In this document: piece by piece, positions 40,527 to 49,291 of the stretch
Layout of the letters: each line of letters starts with the position of its first letter
Numbering within the stretch: position 1 is the stretch's first letter
Origin: an uncultured Gammaproteobacteria bacterium
GTDB lineage: Bacteria; Pseudomonadota; Gammaproteobacteria; Eutrophobiales; Eutrophobiaceae
Direction of reading: 5' to 3'
Assembly: GCA_958295485.1 (NCBI GenBank)
Contig: OY282354.1
Coordinates: 2,565,001-2,629,000 of the forward strand
DNA: 64,000 nt
Made by a program: the position numbers and the translations under genes
Notes under the pieces: generated by a model
Databases searched by the model: none
Told to the model about the DNA's origin: nothing
What the model saw: the letters and a program-made list of their open reading frames with translations, nothing else

Positions 40527-41297
40527 TCAATCCTGGTAGTCGACGCATGTCTGTGCAGCAACCCACATAGCGTGCGCGGCCGGGTTGGTCATTTCCTCGA
40601 ACAGGTGTCCGACCAGACCGGCACATCTCGACGTCAGTACGATACCACGCATCAGGGACGCCGGGATGCCAGCTTCACCTAACACGGCTGCAATGGCTGC
40701 ACTGATATTGACAACGAGAGATTTGTTCAATACTTCCTTGATACTAACCTCAAGGAGCCTCATCGCGGTGATGTACTCACCCCTCACACCAGCCTGTCCG
40801 GCGATCTCCAGAAGCCTCTCAACCCGGGGGTCCTTCGCATGGTGGATGGGATGACCAAAACCCGGGATTGGGCGGCGAATCTGTCTGTATGACCTGACCT
40901 CCTCAATCGCCTTCGATTTTCGTTCCGATTCCGGCGCCGCGACGATGCGTTCGAGGATCGCGCCACATTCCCCTGCAGTACCCGCATAGCGGTCCCCTAC
41001 TCCCAGCAAACCGGCTACTACCGCACCCTGGAATGCTTCAGGCGCGCCATAATGAGTCAGCCTCGTGGCTATCGTAGAGGGCACAAGGCCATGTTCCATG
41101 ATTGTCACAAGCACGGAATCGACGATTCGGCGCTGCATTTCTGATGGCTCAGCGCCGAGCGCCTGCAATAGCAACATTTCCGTGAACGAGTACTTGCCCA
41201 TGAGATCGCTCACAAGGTTTTTTCCCCGTATCAGTATGTTATCAGAGTCAAATCCACAAATCGCCGTTGTAGCCGAAGACTTGTCATCACCAATCAT
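40527..41297 (-). CDS. Citryl-CoA-lyase-like protein (citrate synthase family)
   Basis: ATG 41297 is chosen for its strong GGAGGGG ribosome site; the longer frame upstream is unlikely. The 256-residue product has GLVPSTIATRLTHYGAPEAFQG, GRYAGTAGECG, and PIPGFGHPIHHAKDPRVERL with the catalytic His, as in stand-alone citryl-CoA lyases and small citrate-synthase-like aldol enzymes. It is much shorter than citrate synthase (about 430). In a catabolic cluster it may cleave or form a CoA ester by a retro-Claisen/aldol step. Function is by homology to the family only. Confidence 0.85.
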   Translation of the reverse strand: MIGDDKSSATTAICGFDSDNILIRGKNLVSDLMGKYSFTEMLLLQALGAEPSEMQRRIVDSVLVTIMEHGLVPSTIATRLTHYGAPEAFQGAVVAGLLGVGDRYAGTAGECGAILERIVAAPESERKSKAIEEVRSYRQIRRPIPGFGHPIHHAKDPRVERLLEIAGQAGVRGEYITAMRLLEVSIKEVLNKSLVVNISAAIAAVLGEAGIPASLMRGIVLTSRCAGLVGHLFEEMTNPAAHAMWVAAQTCVDYQD

Positions 41298-41402
41298 TGA
41301 AGTCCCCTCCTTTTGAAAATATGCACGTCGCAGAGACATACGAACCACGGTCTGAAAATGACTATAGCATACCCAAATCAGGCTGTGACGTCCTTTTTCG
41401 AA

Positions 41403-41451
41403 AATATTTCGCAAATCGAACTTGACTTCGATATGCGAAATATTCTAACAT
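41403..41451. promoter_or_regulatory. Divergent promoter with 18-bp-arm palindrome, probable IclR operator
   Basis: AATATTTCGCAAATCGAA and TTCGATATGCGAAATATT (one mismatch) flank CTTGAC. On the plus strand TTGACT (41422) and TAACAT (41446), 18 bp apart, look like -35 and -10 elements, so the palindrome overlaps the promoter. It lies between the citryl-CoA-lyase-like gene and the VOC gene. Size and position fit an operator for the nearby IclR-type regulator. Confidence 0.6.
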
Positions 41452-41508
41452 ATACCTGTACTTGGCAATAAGCATCGCTAGTAATCGGATATCGGGAGGC
41501 AACTGCAA

Positions 41509-42051
41509 ATGAACACTAAACCGAACGCATCTGGTCGATTACACCACAATGCACATGTTACAACGGATATGGAAGCCGTAAGAAAGTTCTACGAGGAGCT
41601 TATCGGATTCCCACTGGTCGCAACCTGGTGTGAGAAAACCGAGCTTTTCGGCAAGGAACGCACCTACATGCACTGTTTCTTTGATATGGGCGGTGGTGAA
41701 TGCCTTGCATTTTTTCAATTTGCAGATAAAGAAGATCAGGAGCAATTCGGGCCGGAATTGCCCCTCTCCGGTTTTCGCCATATCGCTATGAAAGTCGATC
41801 AGGAAACTCAAGACGGCATTTGCTATCGCCTGGCGGCCGCTGGTTACAAGGAACCGGAGACCTACATCCTTAAGCACGGCTATTGCTACTCGTTATATGT
41901 GCTCGACCCCGCGAAGTTACTGATTGAGTTCACAGTCGATCATGAAAACATCGATGAAATAAACGAAGAGCAACTTGGTAAGGCTCACAGCGAACTCAAA
42001 CGATGGTTGGCCGGGGACTACTCCCCAAACAACGAGGCTTACCACCGGTAG
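41509..42051 (+). CDS. VOC (glyoxalase/dioxygenase fold) protein
   Basis: A 180-residue vicinal-oxygen-chelate protein: HHNAHVTTDMEAVRKFYEEL with the first metal-site His, ERTYMHCFFDMGGGECLAFF, LSGFRHIAMKVDQETQ with a second His, and YSLYVLDPAKLLIEFTVD with the closing Glu. Metal ligands appear complete, so it may be an isomerase, lyase or small dioxygenase acting on the pathway intermediate. It is the first plus-strand gene after the regulated promoter and precedes the CoA-ligase gene by 56 bp. Confidence 0.85.
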   Translation: MNTKPNASGRLHHNAHVTTDMEAVRKFYEELIGFPLVATWCEKTELFGKERTYMHCFFDMGGGECLAFFQFADKEDQEQFGPELPLSGFRHIAMKVDQETQDGICYRLAAAGYKEPETYILKHGYCYSLYVLDPAKLLIEFTVDHENIDEINEEQLGKAHSELKRWLAGDYSPNNEAYHR

Positions 42052-42107
42052 AAGGCTACTTGAGATAAGTCTCTACTGCCAACGCCGGCCCCTGGAAATA
42101 CAGCGCC

Positions 42108-43448
42108 ATGATATATGACAAAACGATAGAAACACGTCCGGTTGAAGAACAATTTGAACTGGACAGGGAAAGCTATCGGAAACAAATCCGGTATTTGTTC
42201 AGTTGTTCTGCTTTTTATCAGCGGAAATTGAATGAAGCCGGTTTTCACAAGCCTGCCGATGTAGGCGAACTAGAGGATATCGCAAATCTCCCGTTTACGG
42301 AAAAAGACGAAATCCGGGAAACTCAGGAAATATCTCCACCGTTCGGAGAGCACCTTGCCTGCCCGCCTGAGACACTGCAACGTGTCTTCAGCACCAGTGG
42401 CACGACGGGTGTACCGTGTTATCTCGGCCTGACCGGCAATGACCTGAACGTTTATGCGACAAACGTGGCCCGCGGCTATACCGCGGCTGGCTTTTCAAGG
42501 GGACAGCGCATAGTCGTCGGCTTCAACGCCGGCCCCTTTGTTGCGGGCGCTGTCTACCATGGCTTCGATAAAATAGGCTGCATGGTTATCCCGGTGGGTA
42601 CCGGAAACACGGAAAAGCTGGTTACTGCCATCAGGGAATTAAGTGCAACTGGAATCAGCTGTACGCCCTCTTACGGGCTATACCTTATCGATTGGTGCCA
42701 GAAACACGGTATCGAGACTCGCTCCCTGGGGCTGAAGAATATGATCACTGCCGGCGAACCCGGCGGCGGCGACCTGTTGATTCGCGATCGTATTGAGGAT
42801 GCGTTCGGATGCAAGGTACGTGAATCCATGGGAATCGGCGATATTACCCTGTCGGCGTGGGCTGAAGACGATGATGGCAACGGGATGCACTTCATGGCGC
42901 GTGGCTATGTCCACACCGAGCTCATTGATCCTGAAAGTGGTGAACCGATTGCCTGGGAGAACGGGGCAAAAGGTGAATTGGTCTACACGGCGCTCCAGCG
43001 CGAAGCGATGCCGCTGCTTCGTTTCCGAAGCCGCGATCACGTGGTCGTAAACATGGAACCTAATCCGTTTGGCCGTACCGGTCCAAGAATACGCTGCGTA
43101 GGTCGCACTGACGACATGCTTATAGTCCGCGGCGTAAATTTATTCCCGTCCGCGCTTCGCAGCATACTCGGCGGTTTCACTCCTGACGTTTCGGGCATGA
43201 TACAGGTAAGGCCAAAAGAAGGGGGCGTGCGTCAAACACAGCCTCTCACTGTCGTGGTCGAGTTAGGCAAAAACAGCTCGGATCCGCTGGATCATTTGCA
43301 ACGGCGGATTGCCGACGAGGTACGTTCGCGCCTCCTGGTCACAGCCGATATTCAGCTTGTGCCTTACGGAACATTACCCCGGGAAATGTACAAGTCCAGA
43401 CTAATCGACTATTCCGATGCAACGCCGGTAGAGGTTATACCAACTTGA
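42108..43448 (+). CDS. Phenylacetate-CoA ligase-like AMP-forming enzyme
   Basis: A 446-residue PaaK-type adenylating ligase: P-loop FSTSGTTGVPCYLGLTG, substrate region SYGLYLIDWC, adenine-binding AGEPGGGD and SMGIGD, ATP-binding LLRFRSRDHV and RCVGRTDDMLIVRGVNLFPSALR. The C-terminal lid ends GTLPREMYKSRLIDY with its Lys. It would activate an aromatic acid as CoA thioester. PaaK has about 430 residues, so length is normal. Phenylacetate is not implied: no paaA-E genes are here, and the cluster context suggests another aryl or alicyclic acid. Confidence 0.9.
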   Translation: MIYDKTIETRPVEEQFELDRESYRKQIRYLFSCSAFYQRKLNEAGFHKPADVGELEDIANLPFTEKDEIRETQEISPPFGEHLACPPETLQRVFSTSGTTGVPCYLGLTGNDLNVYATNVARGYTAAGFSRGQRIVVGFNAGPFVAGAVYHGFDKIGCMVIPVGTGNTEKLVTAIRELSATGISCTPSYGLYLIDWCQKHGIETRSLGLKNMITAGEPGGGDLLIRDRIEDAFGCKVRESMGIGDITLSAWAEDDDGNGMHFMARGYVHTELIDPESGEPIAWENGAKGELVYTALQREAMPLLRFRSRDHVVVNMEPNPFGRTGPRIRCVGRTDDMLIVRGVNLFPSALRSILGGFTPDVSGMIQVRPKEGGVRQTQPLTVVVELGKNSSDPLDHLQRRIADEVRSRLLVTADIQLVPYGTLPREMYKSRLIDYSDATPVEVIPT

Positions 43449-43603
43449 GCAGACAACAATGAAGTTGCAATTTGCAAATCATTTTTTTCAACACAAAATC
43501 TTTATATTGGAAAATGGCCGCGACCGGAAAGCGGTGATAGGCCAGCCTGATATGACACTGCCATTTACACAGATTAGTTTGCCCCTGCTGGGAGGAACGC
43601 CTC

Positions 43604-44662
43604 ATGTGGCCATTCGGTGAAGGCGAGGATTTTCTTGAAAATCAGTGGTATGTAGCGGCCTGGAGCAGCGAGGTCACTTCGGACCAACCATTCGAGCGAT
43701 GGATCTGCGGACAGCCGGTGGTTTTCTACCGCGATCCGGAAGGAAAGGCTATCGCCCTGCACGGACGCTGCCCGCATCGCAACTTCCCGCTGGGCAAGGC
43801 CCGGGTCCGCGGCAACGTACTGGAGTGCGGTTACCACGGTTTCCAGTTCGGTCCCGACGGTAACTGCGTACGAATTCCCAGCCAAGACACCATCCCGGAT
43901 GTTTGCCGGGCGCCAGCGTATGTTCTGGTTGAGAAATGGGAGTGGCTATGGATCTGGGTCGGCGACCCGACGCGCGCTAACCCTGACTGGATTCCCGACC
44001 ACAATGAGATACGCCTGACCGAACCCGGCTGGTTCGCTGTGCCTGCGACGACAAACCATCTCAATGGGCGCGCGCAGTTGCTGCATGAGAATCTGACCGA
44101 TATTTCGCACCTGTCTTACCTGCATCCAGGTACTATCGGGACTGACTCGGTGGCGGCTACACAGGTAGAAATTACCAAGCACGATGGATTCCTGCGGGGA
44201 CTGCGGATGATCTCCAACGAGAAGCTGACCGGGTTTTTCAAGGATGCGCTTGGTACCGAGGGACCGTTGGATCGCGAAGTGTTGATCGACTTCTATCCGC
44301 CCAACCTGCATGTCGCGCGAGAGAAATTTATCGAGCCGGGCGGCGAGACCATCGCGCAGTATCGCGTTTGTCATGCGGTCACTCCGGCGACAACGACGTC
44401 TACGAATTATCTCGTTGCGTGGACGCGAACCTTTGCGCGTGACAGTCAGGAGATCACGGATACGGTCAACAGTGTGTTTGCGGCTATTATCGATGAGGAC
44501 GTCAATGCGGTCGAAGCTGTTGAGAACATGATCTCGGGCCAGCAGCAACCCCTTGAGGTATTGGTCGCTGCGGACACGCATTCGATGAGGGCGCGCAGGA
44601 TCATGAAAAAGCTGTTTGCGGATCAGTCCGCGTCCGCCGTCGACAGGGCGCCAAGGCAATGA
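43604..44662 (+). CDS. Rieske-type aromatic oxygenase, terminal component (VanA-like)
   Basis: A 352-residue oxygenase. The Rieske [2Fe-2S] ligands are C56-P-H58 (GRCPHRN) and C75-G-Y-H78 (ECGYHGF). The mononuclear iron site is ENLTDISHLSYLHPG with Asp 166, His 169 and His 174. Length and spacing fit the VanA/dicamba-type demethylases and not the large ring-dioxygenase alpha subunits. Such enzymes need a reductase that is not in the cluster. GGAGG precedes the start. The substrate is probably the compound taken in by the following TonB receptor. Confidence 0.92.
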   Translation: MWPFGEGEDFLENQWYVAAWSSEVTSDQPFERWICGQPVVFYRDPEGKAIALHGRCPHRNFPLGKARVRGNVLECGYHGFQFGPDGNCVRIPSQDTIPDVCRAPAYVLVEKWEWLWIWVGDPTRANPDWIPDHNEIRLTEPGWFAVPATTNHLNGRAQLLHENLTDISHLSYLHPGTIGTDSVAATQVEITKHDGFLRGLRMISNEKLTGFFKDALGTEGPLDREVLIDFYPPNLHVAREKFIEPGGETIAQYRVCHAVTPATTTSTNYLVAWTRTFARDSQEITDTVNSVFAAIIDEDVNAVEAVENMISGQQQPLEVLVAADTHSMRARRIMKKLFADQSASAVDRAPRQ

Positions 44663-44849
44663 TGCACACAGTTTGTATGGGCCCGAAGCAGTCTCAATAT
44701 TCGCATGAGAATCCGAGCCAACGTGAAGCCAACCGAGAACCGCAGTCTGCACGTCATGAATTCGGGGCGTTCTCAGCGCGGCGCCGGTGGAGCGCTGCAA
44801 TGTCGGCATCGCTCATAACAATAATCTAAAGTAATAGGAGGAACGAAGA

Positions 44850-47048
44850 ATGAACAAGCTGATTCATGCCATGGTCGGAACATTGATGGCGATAGTCTGC
44901 GGAACAGTTTTCGCGCAGGGTTTGGGCGCGCTGGAAGAAGTTGTCGTCACGGCGCAAAAGCGTGAGGAGTCTCTGCAGAATGTGCCGATTTCAATTTCAG
45001 TATTCAACGAGGAAACCTTTAACAAGCGACAGGTCGACGCGATTGGCGAAATTGCGATGATTATCCCCAGTTTCGAGTTCGCGCGTCCCCCCAGTGACAG
45101 CCCCGGAGTGACCTTCCGCGGCATTGGAACCCAAGCAGGCAACGTCGCTTTCGATAATTCCATCGGCATGTTTCTGGACGGTGCGTTCCTCGGCAATGTC
45201 CGCCTATATGGGCATACGCTGTTCGATGTCCAACGCGTGGAGCTGATCAAGGGTACCCAGAGCACTCTGCTCGGCAAGAACACCACGCTCGGTGGCATCT
45301 CCGTCGTCAACAACACGCCGGGTAAGGAGTTCGGCGGCAACGCGGAGTTCGGGACCGAGATGGAGAATGGAGGGTGGTTTGGCAATGGCGCGGTTGATCT
45401 ACCGATCGAAGATACGCTGGCCTTGCGTCTCGCCGGCAATTACTCCGATCTTGATGGCTGGGTAAATAATGTCACTACCGGCAGCGAAGTACCTGCGGAT
45501 CGCGACATCGGCATTCGCCTGTCCATGCTTTGGGAACCTACGAGCCAGTTCAGTGCATTGGCCAGCTACCAGTATACTGATAACAAACGCCTTGGCACGG
45601 CCAACCAGATAACCGACCCGGGGCTCTCGGCGCTTGGTCTCGGAGCGGGACCGGCTCTGGGCGAATCGGACTTTGATGATACTAAGGCGTCTTTCGGCAC
45701 GGACCCGCGTTTGGTAGATGGTGAAGATTTGACACACCTGAAGGCTCATATAACCACTGGAACGCTTAATTACGACTTCGGCGAAGCCACGCTGACATCG
45801 GTGACGTCTTACGCGACCTTCGATCACACGAACTATTCGGACTTCGATTTCGACAACAAGGACGCGAACATTTTTGCCCGTACCGAGGACTATTGGCAGG
45901 TCTTGCAGGAATTGCGGCTGGCATCAAACAAGGGCGAGCGCTTCGATTATCTGGCCGGGTTGTTTTTCTTTCATAACAGCTGGGACATGGTTCAGGATAA
46001 CGTATTCGGCATCCCGGACTTTCCGCCGCCGCCGGCTCCGATAAGCGGTCAACTCTTCAATGGTTCCTATACCAATATGTTCACTCAGGATACGACCGCC
46101 TATTCGGTGTTCGGTCAGGTCAACTACTACGTCACCGACCGTTTCCGGGCGAATTTGGGCCTGCGGTACACGCACGAGAAGAAGGAAGTGAGTTTCGGTC
46201 GTACCAACCGCGCGCCGTTCACGTTGTGGAACACGGTTATCCAGGCGCCGTTTGCTTTCCAGGAGCTCGATGATGTCACTGACGATCTGGTCAGTGGCAG
46301 CGTATCGTTGCAGTACGACCTGACGCCGAACATAATGATGTACGCGGCGGCGGCACGCGGCGGCAAAGCCGGTGGCTATGGCGAGTTCAACTCCTTGCCG
46401 TTAGACCCGGCCCTCGGTGGGGGTAATCCGCAGCGGGATGCATTTATCGACAATGAACGCGCTAACAGCTACGAGACCGGCATAAAGACAAACTTGTTGG
46501 ACAATCGCATACAACTTGACGTGGCGGTCTTTCACATTGATGTCTTCGGCTTGCAGCAATTGCTATTCACCGGTGAGTTTATCTCCAGCAATGATCGGGC
46601 CCGCTCTACCGGAGTCGATGGTCTGTTGGCATGGCGGGTGACCAATTCCTTTCAGGTAAGCGCAGCTGGCGCCTATGCTGATGCCGAGGACAAGGGCAGA
46701 GACGAGCGCCTGGCGCAATCGCCGCGTGTATCAGTGGCATTTAACGCGGACTGGGAGCAGCGCGTATTCGGAGACTGGAGCCTCGCTATCGGAGGCACGT
46801 TGAAGCATCGCTCGTCGAAGTTCAACCAGCTTGGCGAAGGTCTATACGACGATGCTTTCACTACGCTGGCCCTGACCGCGCGACTGACCAGCGATTCATC
46901 ACCCTGGTTCGCAAACATTGTGGCCGAGAACGTCACCAACGAGATCGGGGCGGATTTCGGGTTTCCGGGACCGGACCCTTTCGTAGGAACTTTTGAAACT
47001 ACGTCTCCACTACGCTCGATCAAATTCTCCGTAGGGACGCGTTTTTAG
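44850..47048 (+). CDS. TonB-dependent receptor of the catabolic cluster
   Basis: A 732-residue outer-membrane receptor: signal peptide (MNKLIHAMVGTLMAIVCGTV, cleavage about residue 22), TonB box EEVVVTAQKREESLQNVPIS, plug motif RGIGTQAG and VELIKGTQSTLLGKNTTLGG, then a barrel ending ...SIKFSVGTRF with terminal Phe. The EEVVVTAQKREESLQ start is typical of the IroN-like receptors of Sphingomonas and marine gammaproteobacteria that import small organic substrates. Next to a Rieske oxygenase and a CoA ligase, import of the aromatic or terpenoid growth substrate is the likely task. AGGAGG precedes the ATG. Confidence 0.92.
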   Translation: MNKLIHAMVGTLMAIVCGTVFAQGLGALEEVVVTAQKREESLQNVPISISVFNEETFNKRQVDAIGEIAMIIPSFEFARPPSDSPGVTFRGIGTQAGNVAFDNSIGMFLDGAFLGNVRLYGHTLFDVQRVELIKGTQSTLLGKNTTLGGISVVNNTPGKEFGGNAEFGTEMENGGWFGNGAVDLPIEDTLALRLAGNYSDLDGWVNNVTTGSEVPADRDIGIRLSMLWEPTSQFSALASYQYTDNKRLGTANQITDPGLSALGLGAGPALGESDFDDTKASFGTDPRLVDGEDLTHLKAHITTGTLNYDFGEATLTSVTSYATFDHTNYSDFDFDNKDANIFARTEDYWQVLQELRLASNKGERFDYLAGLFFFHNSWDMVQDNVFGIPDFPPPPAPISGQLFNGSYTNMFTQDTTAYSVFGQVNYYVTDRFRANLGLRYTHEKKEVSFGRTNRAPFTLWNTVIQAPFAFQELDDVTDDLVSGSVSLQYDLTPNIMMYAAAARGGKAGGYGEFNSLPLDPALGGGNPQRDAFIDNERANSYETGIKTNLLDNRIQLDVAVFHIDVFGLQQLLFTGEFISSNDRARSTGVDGLLAWRVTNSFQVSAAGAYADAEDKGRDERLAQSPRVSVAFNADWEQRVFGDWSLAIGGTLKHRSSKFNQLGEGLYDDAFTTLALTARLTSDSSPWFANIVAENVTNEIGADFGFPGPDPFVGTFETTSPLRSIKFSVGTRF

Positions 47049-47103
47049 TCCGCATATCTCAAAAACTATCGCAGAATTAATGGGTTAGCGTGTAAGAGAA
47101 TGC

Positions 47104-47128
47104 CTGACGCGCGCCACAATCGCGTCAG
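47104..47128 (+). terminator. Hairpin after TonB receptor gene
   Basis: CTGACGCG and CGCGTCAG form a perfect 8-bp stem with a 9-base loop 55 bp after the receptor stop. There is no U tract, so a Rho-independent role is uncertain. It probably marks the end of the catabolic operon. Confidence 0.4.
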
Positions 47129-47396
47129 CAGTCGATGATGGGGGGTGAGGATTTTTGGGATCTCAGGCCCGTAATTCTCAAGAGCGACACCGGCGCGGTG
47201 ATGGTACGCCGCAAGCTGCTGCAACTATTGCGCGAGGAATGAGGCGCCATCGTTGCCTGTCATCTTCCTGAATGTCGATATCAAAACCCGCGGTAAATTG
47301 ATTGGGGCGACTGAACCTGAGTTATCAGGATGATGTCTATGTATTGCTGGTATTATAATAACCAAAAACTTGGGGACTGCCTGGTTATTATCAATC
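47129..47396. other. Intergenic region with an unassigned 35-codon frame
   Basis: Apart from the hairpin nearby, this stretch holds only a short frame at 47135-47242 (MMGGEDFWDLRPVILKSDTG, ending KLLQLLREE) with no recognisable ribosome site. It may be the tail of a decayed gene. I see no RNA gene or clear promoter other than the AT-rich segment at 47345-47395 before the phosphoribosyltransferase gene. Confidence 0.4.
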
Positions 47397-47957
47397 ATGG
47401 ATAAAATATACATCCGTTCACAGGAACTGTTGGAAGACTCGTTCAGGTTGGCGGCGCGAATTTATGCAAGTGGCTTCCGTCCGCATTTTATTGTGGGAAT
47501 CTGGCGCGGCGGCTCACCGGTGGGCATTGCCGTCCAGGAATATTTTGAATTTCGCGGGGTCGAAACGGATCACATCGCCATCCGCACCTCCTCCTATACG
47601 GGTATCGGTGAGCAATCGGACACTATCCGCGTGCATGGCCTGCATTACATCATCGAGAACGTCAATGCCGATAATTCCCTGCTCATCGTAGATGACGTAT
47701 TCGATTCCGGCAGAAGCATCCGGGCGGTGCTGGATGAACTCTCGGAAAAGACCCGCCGCAACATGCCGAACGACCTGAAAATCGCCTGCCCCTGGTACAA
47801 ACCCGAAAACAGCAAAGTGGATATCGTTCCCGACTACTACATCCATGAAACAGATAAATGGCTGGTTTTTCCCCACGAACTCGCCGGCTTGACCATCGAG
47901 GAAATAAGAGAAGGGAAAAAAGACCTGAGTGAAGTCTGTGACCTGCTGATTGATTGA
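47397..47957 (+). CDS. Phosphoribosyltransferase (hypoxanthine/xanthine type)
   Basis: ATG 47397 (MDKIYIRSQELLEDS) is preferred to the TTG nine codons upstream. The 186-residue protein has the PRTase type I core: FIVGIWRGGSPVGIAVQEYF and the PRPP loop SLLIVDDVFDSGRSIRAVL. The family uses PRPP and a purine base to make a nucleotide. The C-terminal PDYYIHETDKWLVFPHE resembles the archaeal-type Hpt/Xpt proteins. With adenine deaminase in the window a purine-salvage role is likely, but the base used is uncertain. Confidence 0.85.
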   Translation: MDKIYIRSQELLEDSFRLAARIYASGFRPHFIVGIWRGGSPVGIAVQEYFEFRGVETDHIAIRTSSYTGIGEQSDTIRVHGLHYIIENVNADNSLLIVDDVFDSGRSIRAVLDELSEKTRRNMPNDLKIACPWYKPENSKVDIVPDYYIHETDKWLVFPHELAGLTIEEIREGKKDLSEVCDLLID

Positions 47958-48051
47958 GCGGAACCACCGGTGTAAATTTGCATTACGTCGAATCAGCATT
48001 TATAGTTTTTACGAATTAGAACGAAGCGCCTGCTGCCTGAAAGGAGAAAGT

Positions 48052-49281
48052 ATGAAAATTTCCATGTTTCACCTTATGCCATACCGCGACCTGCCGGCTG
48101 GTTTTGAGAAAAAATACAATTCTTCCTGGTTTACCCTGCCGTTTCCCAAAGTCGCCGACGCCAATAAAGCGGCCCAGTACTACAACTGGACATTGGATGA
48201 ACTCCAGTTTGCCGCGGCGGCGGGGTTTGACGGCATCTGCACCAATGAGCATCACCAGAACGCCTATGGCTTCATGGTCAATCCCAACATGATGGGCTCG
48301 GTATTGGCAAGGGCAACCCGTGGAACCAATACCGCTATCATTCAAATGGGTGAAACAGCTGTTTTCCTCAACCCGCCGATTCGCGTCGCTGAAGAATACG
48401 CCATGCTGGATTGCATCAGCGAGGGGCGTATGGTTGCCGGATTTCCGGTCGGTTTGGGTGGCGATTTTGCCCATAGTTACGGTTTCGCTCCCATGGAGCA
48501 ACGTGGCCGCTACCGCGAAGCGCACGACTTGATCACAAAAGCCTGGCAAGCCGAAGAGGTCTTTGTATGGAACGGCAAATATTACCAACTGCCCATGGTC
48601 AGTACTTGGCCAAGACCGGTACAGAAACCACACCCACCTGTTTGGGTGCCGGGCAATGCCAGCCCCAGCACCTGGGATTTTGTCTTGCAAAATAATTACT
48701 GCTATTGCTACCTTACCTATTTCGGCGCCAAAGGCGCGGATAAAACCGTTGGTGGTTATTGGAAGCGGGCTAAAGAGTTGGGCCGGGATAATAATCCTTA
48801 TCGGCTGGGTTACCTGATCCCGGTCGGCGTCGCCGAAACCGACCAGGCGGCAGACGACTTGTATGCACGGCACATTGAATATTTTTACCACAAGCTGTTG
48901 CATATTCCAGAAGCCTTGTTCATGCCGCCGGGCCACATGACCCATAGCAGTTTGAGTTATTTGATTACCAAACGGCCATTGCCCCCCTTTGATACCCTGA
49001 AAAAAAGCAGTTACAGGGATTTCAAGAATAACGAATACCTGGTGACCGGCAGCGCCGAGAGCGTGACGGAGCAATTATTGTCCATTATTAAACGGCTGCG
49101 GGTCGGGAATCTCATGCTGCTGCCCCAGTTCGGTTCCATGCCCCATGAGACGACAATGGAAAATATCGACAGGATTGCCAAGGACGTATTGCCACACTTG
49201 CGCCAGGTCTGGGACGACGAAGGTTGGGAAAACCACTGGTGGCCGGAAAACTGCAAACAACAAACCAGGCAAGCGGCTTGA
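48052..49281 (+). CDS. LLM-class (luciferase-like) flavin-dependent monooxygenase
   Basis: ATG 48052 with AAAGGAGAAAG upstream decides the start (409 residues). The bacterial-luciferase-like TIM barrel shows MKISMFHLMPYRDLP, GFDGICTNEHHQNAYGFMVNP, AEEYAMLDCISEGRMVAGFPVG, HSYGFAPMEQRGRYREAHDLI and PVQKPHPPVWVPGNASP. Such enzymes use reduced FMN from a separate reductase to oxygenate or cleave organic substrates. It is followed at 10 bp by an alpha/beta hydrolase, the typical pair for oxidising and then hydrolysing a substrate. The substrate is unknown. Confidence 0.92.
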   Translation: MKISMFHLMPYRDLPAGFEKKYNSSWFTLPFPKVADANKAAQYYNWTLDELQFAAAAGFDGICTNEHHQNAYGFMVNPNMMGSVLARATRGTNTAIIQMGETAVFLNPPIRVAEEYAMLDCISEGRMVAGFPVGLGGDFAHSYGFAPMEQRGRYREAHDLITKAWQAEEVFVWNGKYYQLPMVSTWPRPVQKPHPPVWVPGNASPSTWDFVLQNNYCYCYLTYFGAKGADKTVGGYWKRAKELGRDNNPYRLGYLIPVGVAETDQAADDLYARHIEYFYHKLLHIPEALFMPPGHMTHSSLSYLITKRPLPPFDTLKKSSYRDFKNNEYLVTGSAESVTEQLLSIIKRLRVGNLMLLPQFGSMPHETTMENIDRIAKDVLPHLRQVWDDEGWENHWWPENCKQQTRQAA

Positions 49282-49291
49282 GGAAAATGAC

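Noticed and set aside
41298..41414. Longer citryl-CoA-lyase-like N-terminus
   Set aside because: The added residues have no family similarity, and a strong GGAGGGG ribosome site fixes ATG 41297.
43946..44809. 287-codon minus-strand frame opposite the Rieske gene
   Set aside because: Antisense shadow; the plus strand has complete Rieske and iron-site motifs.
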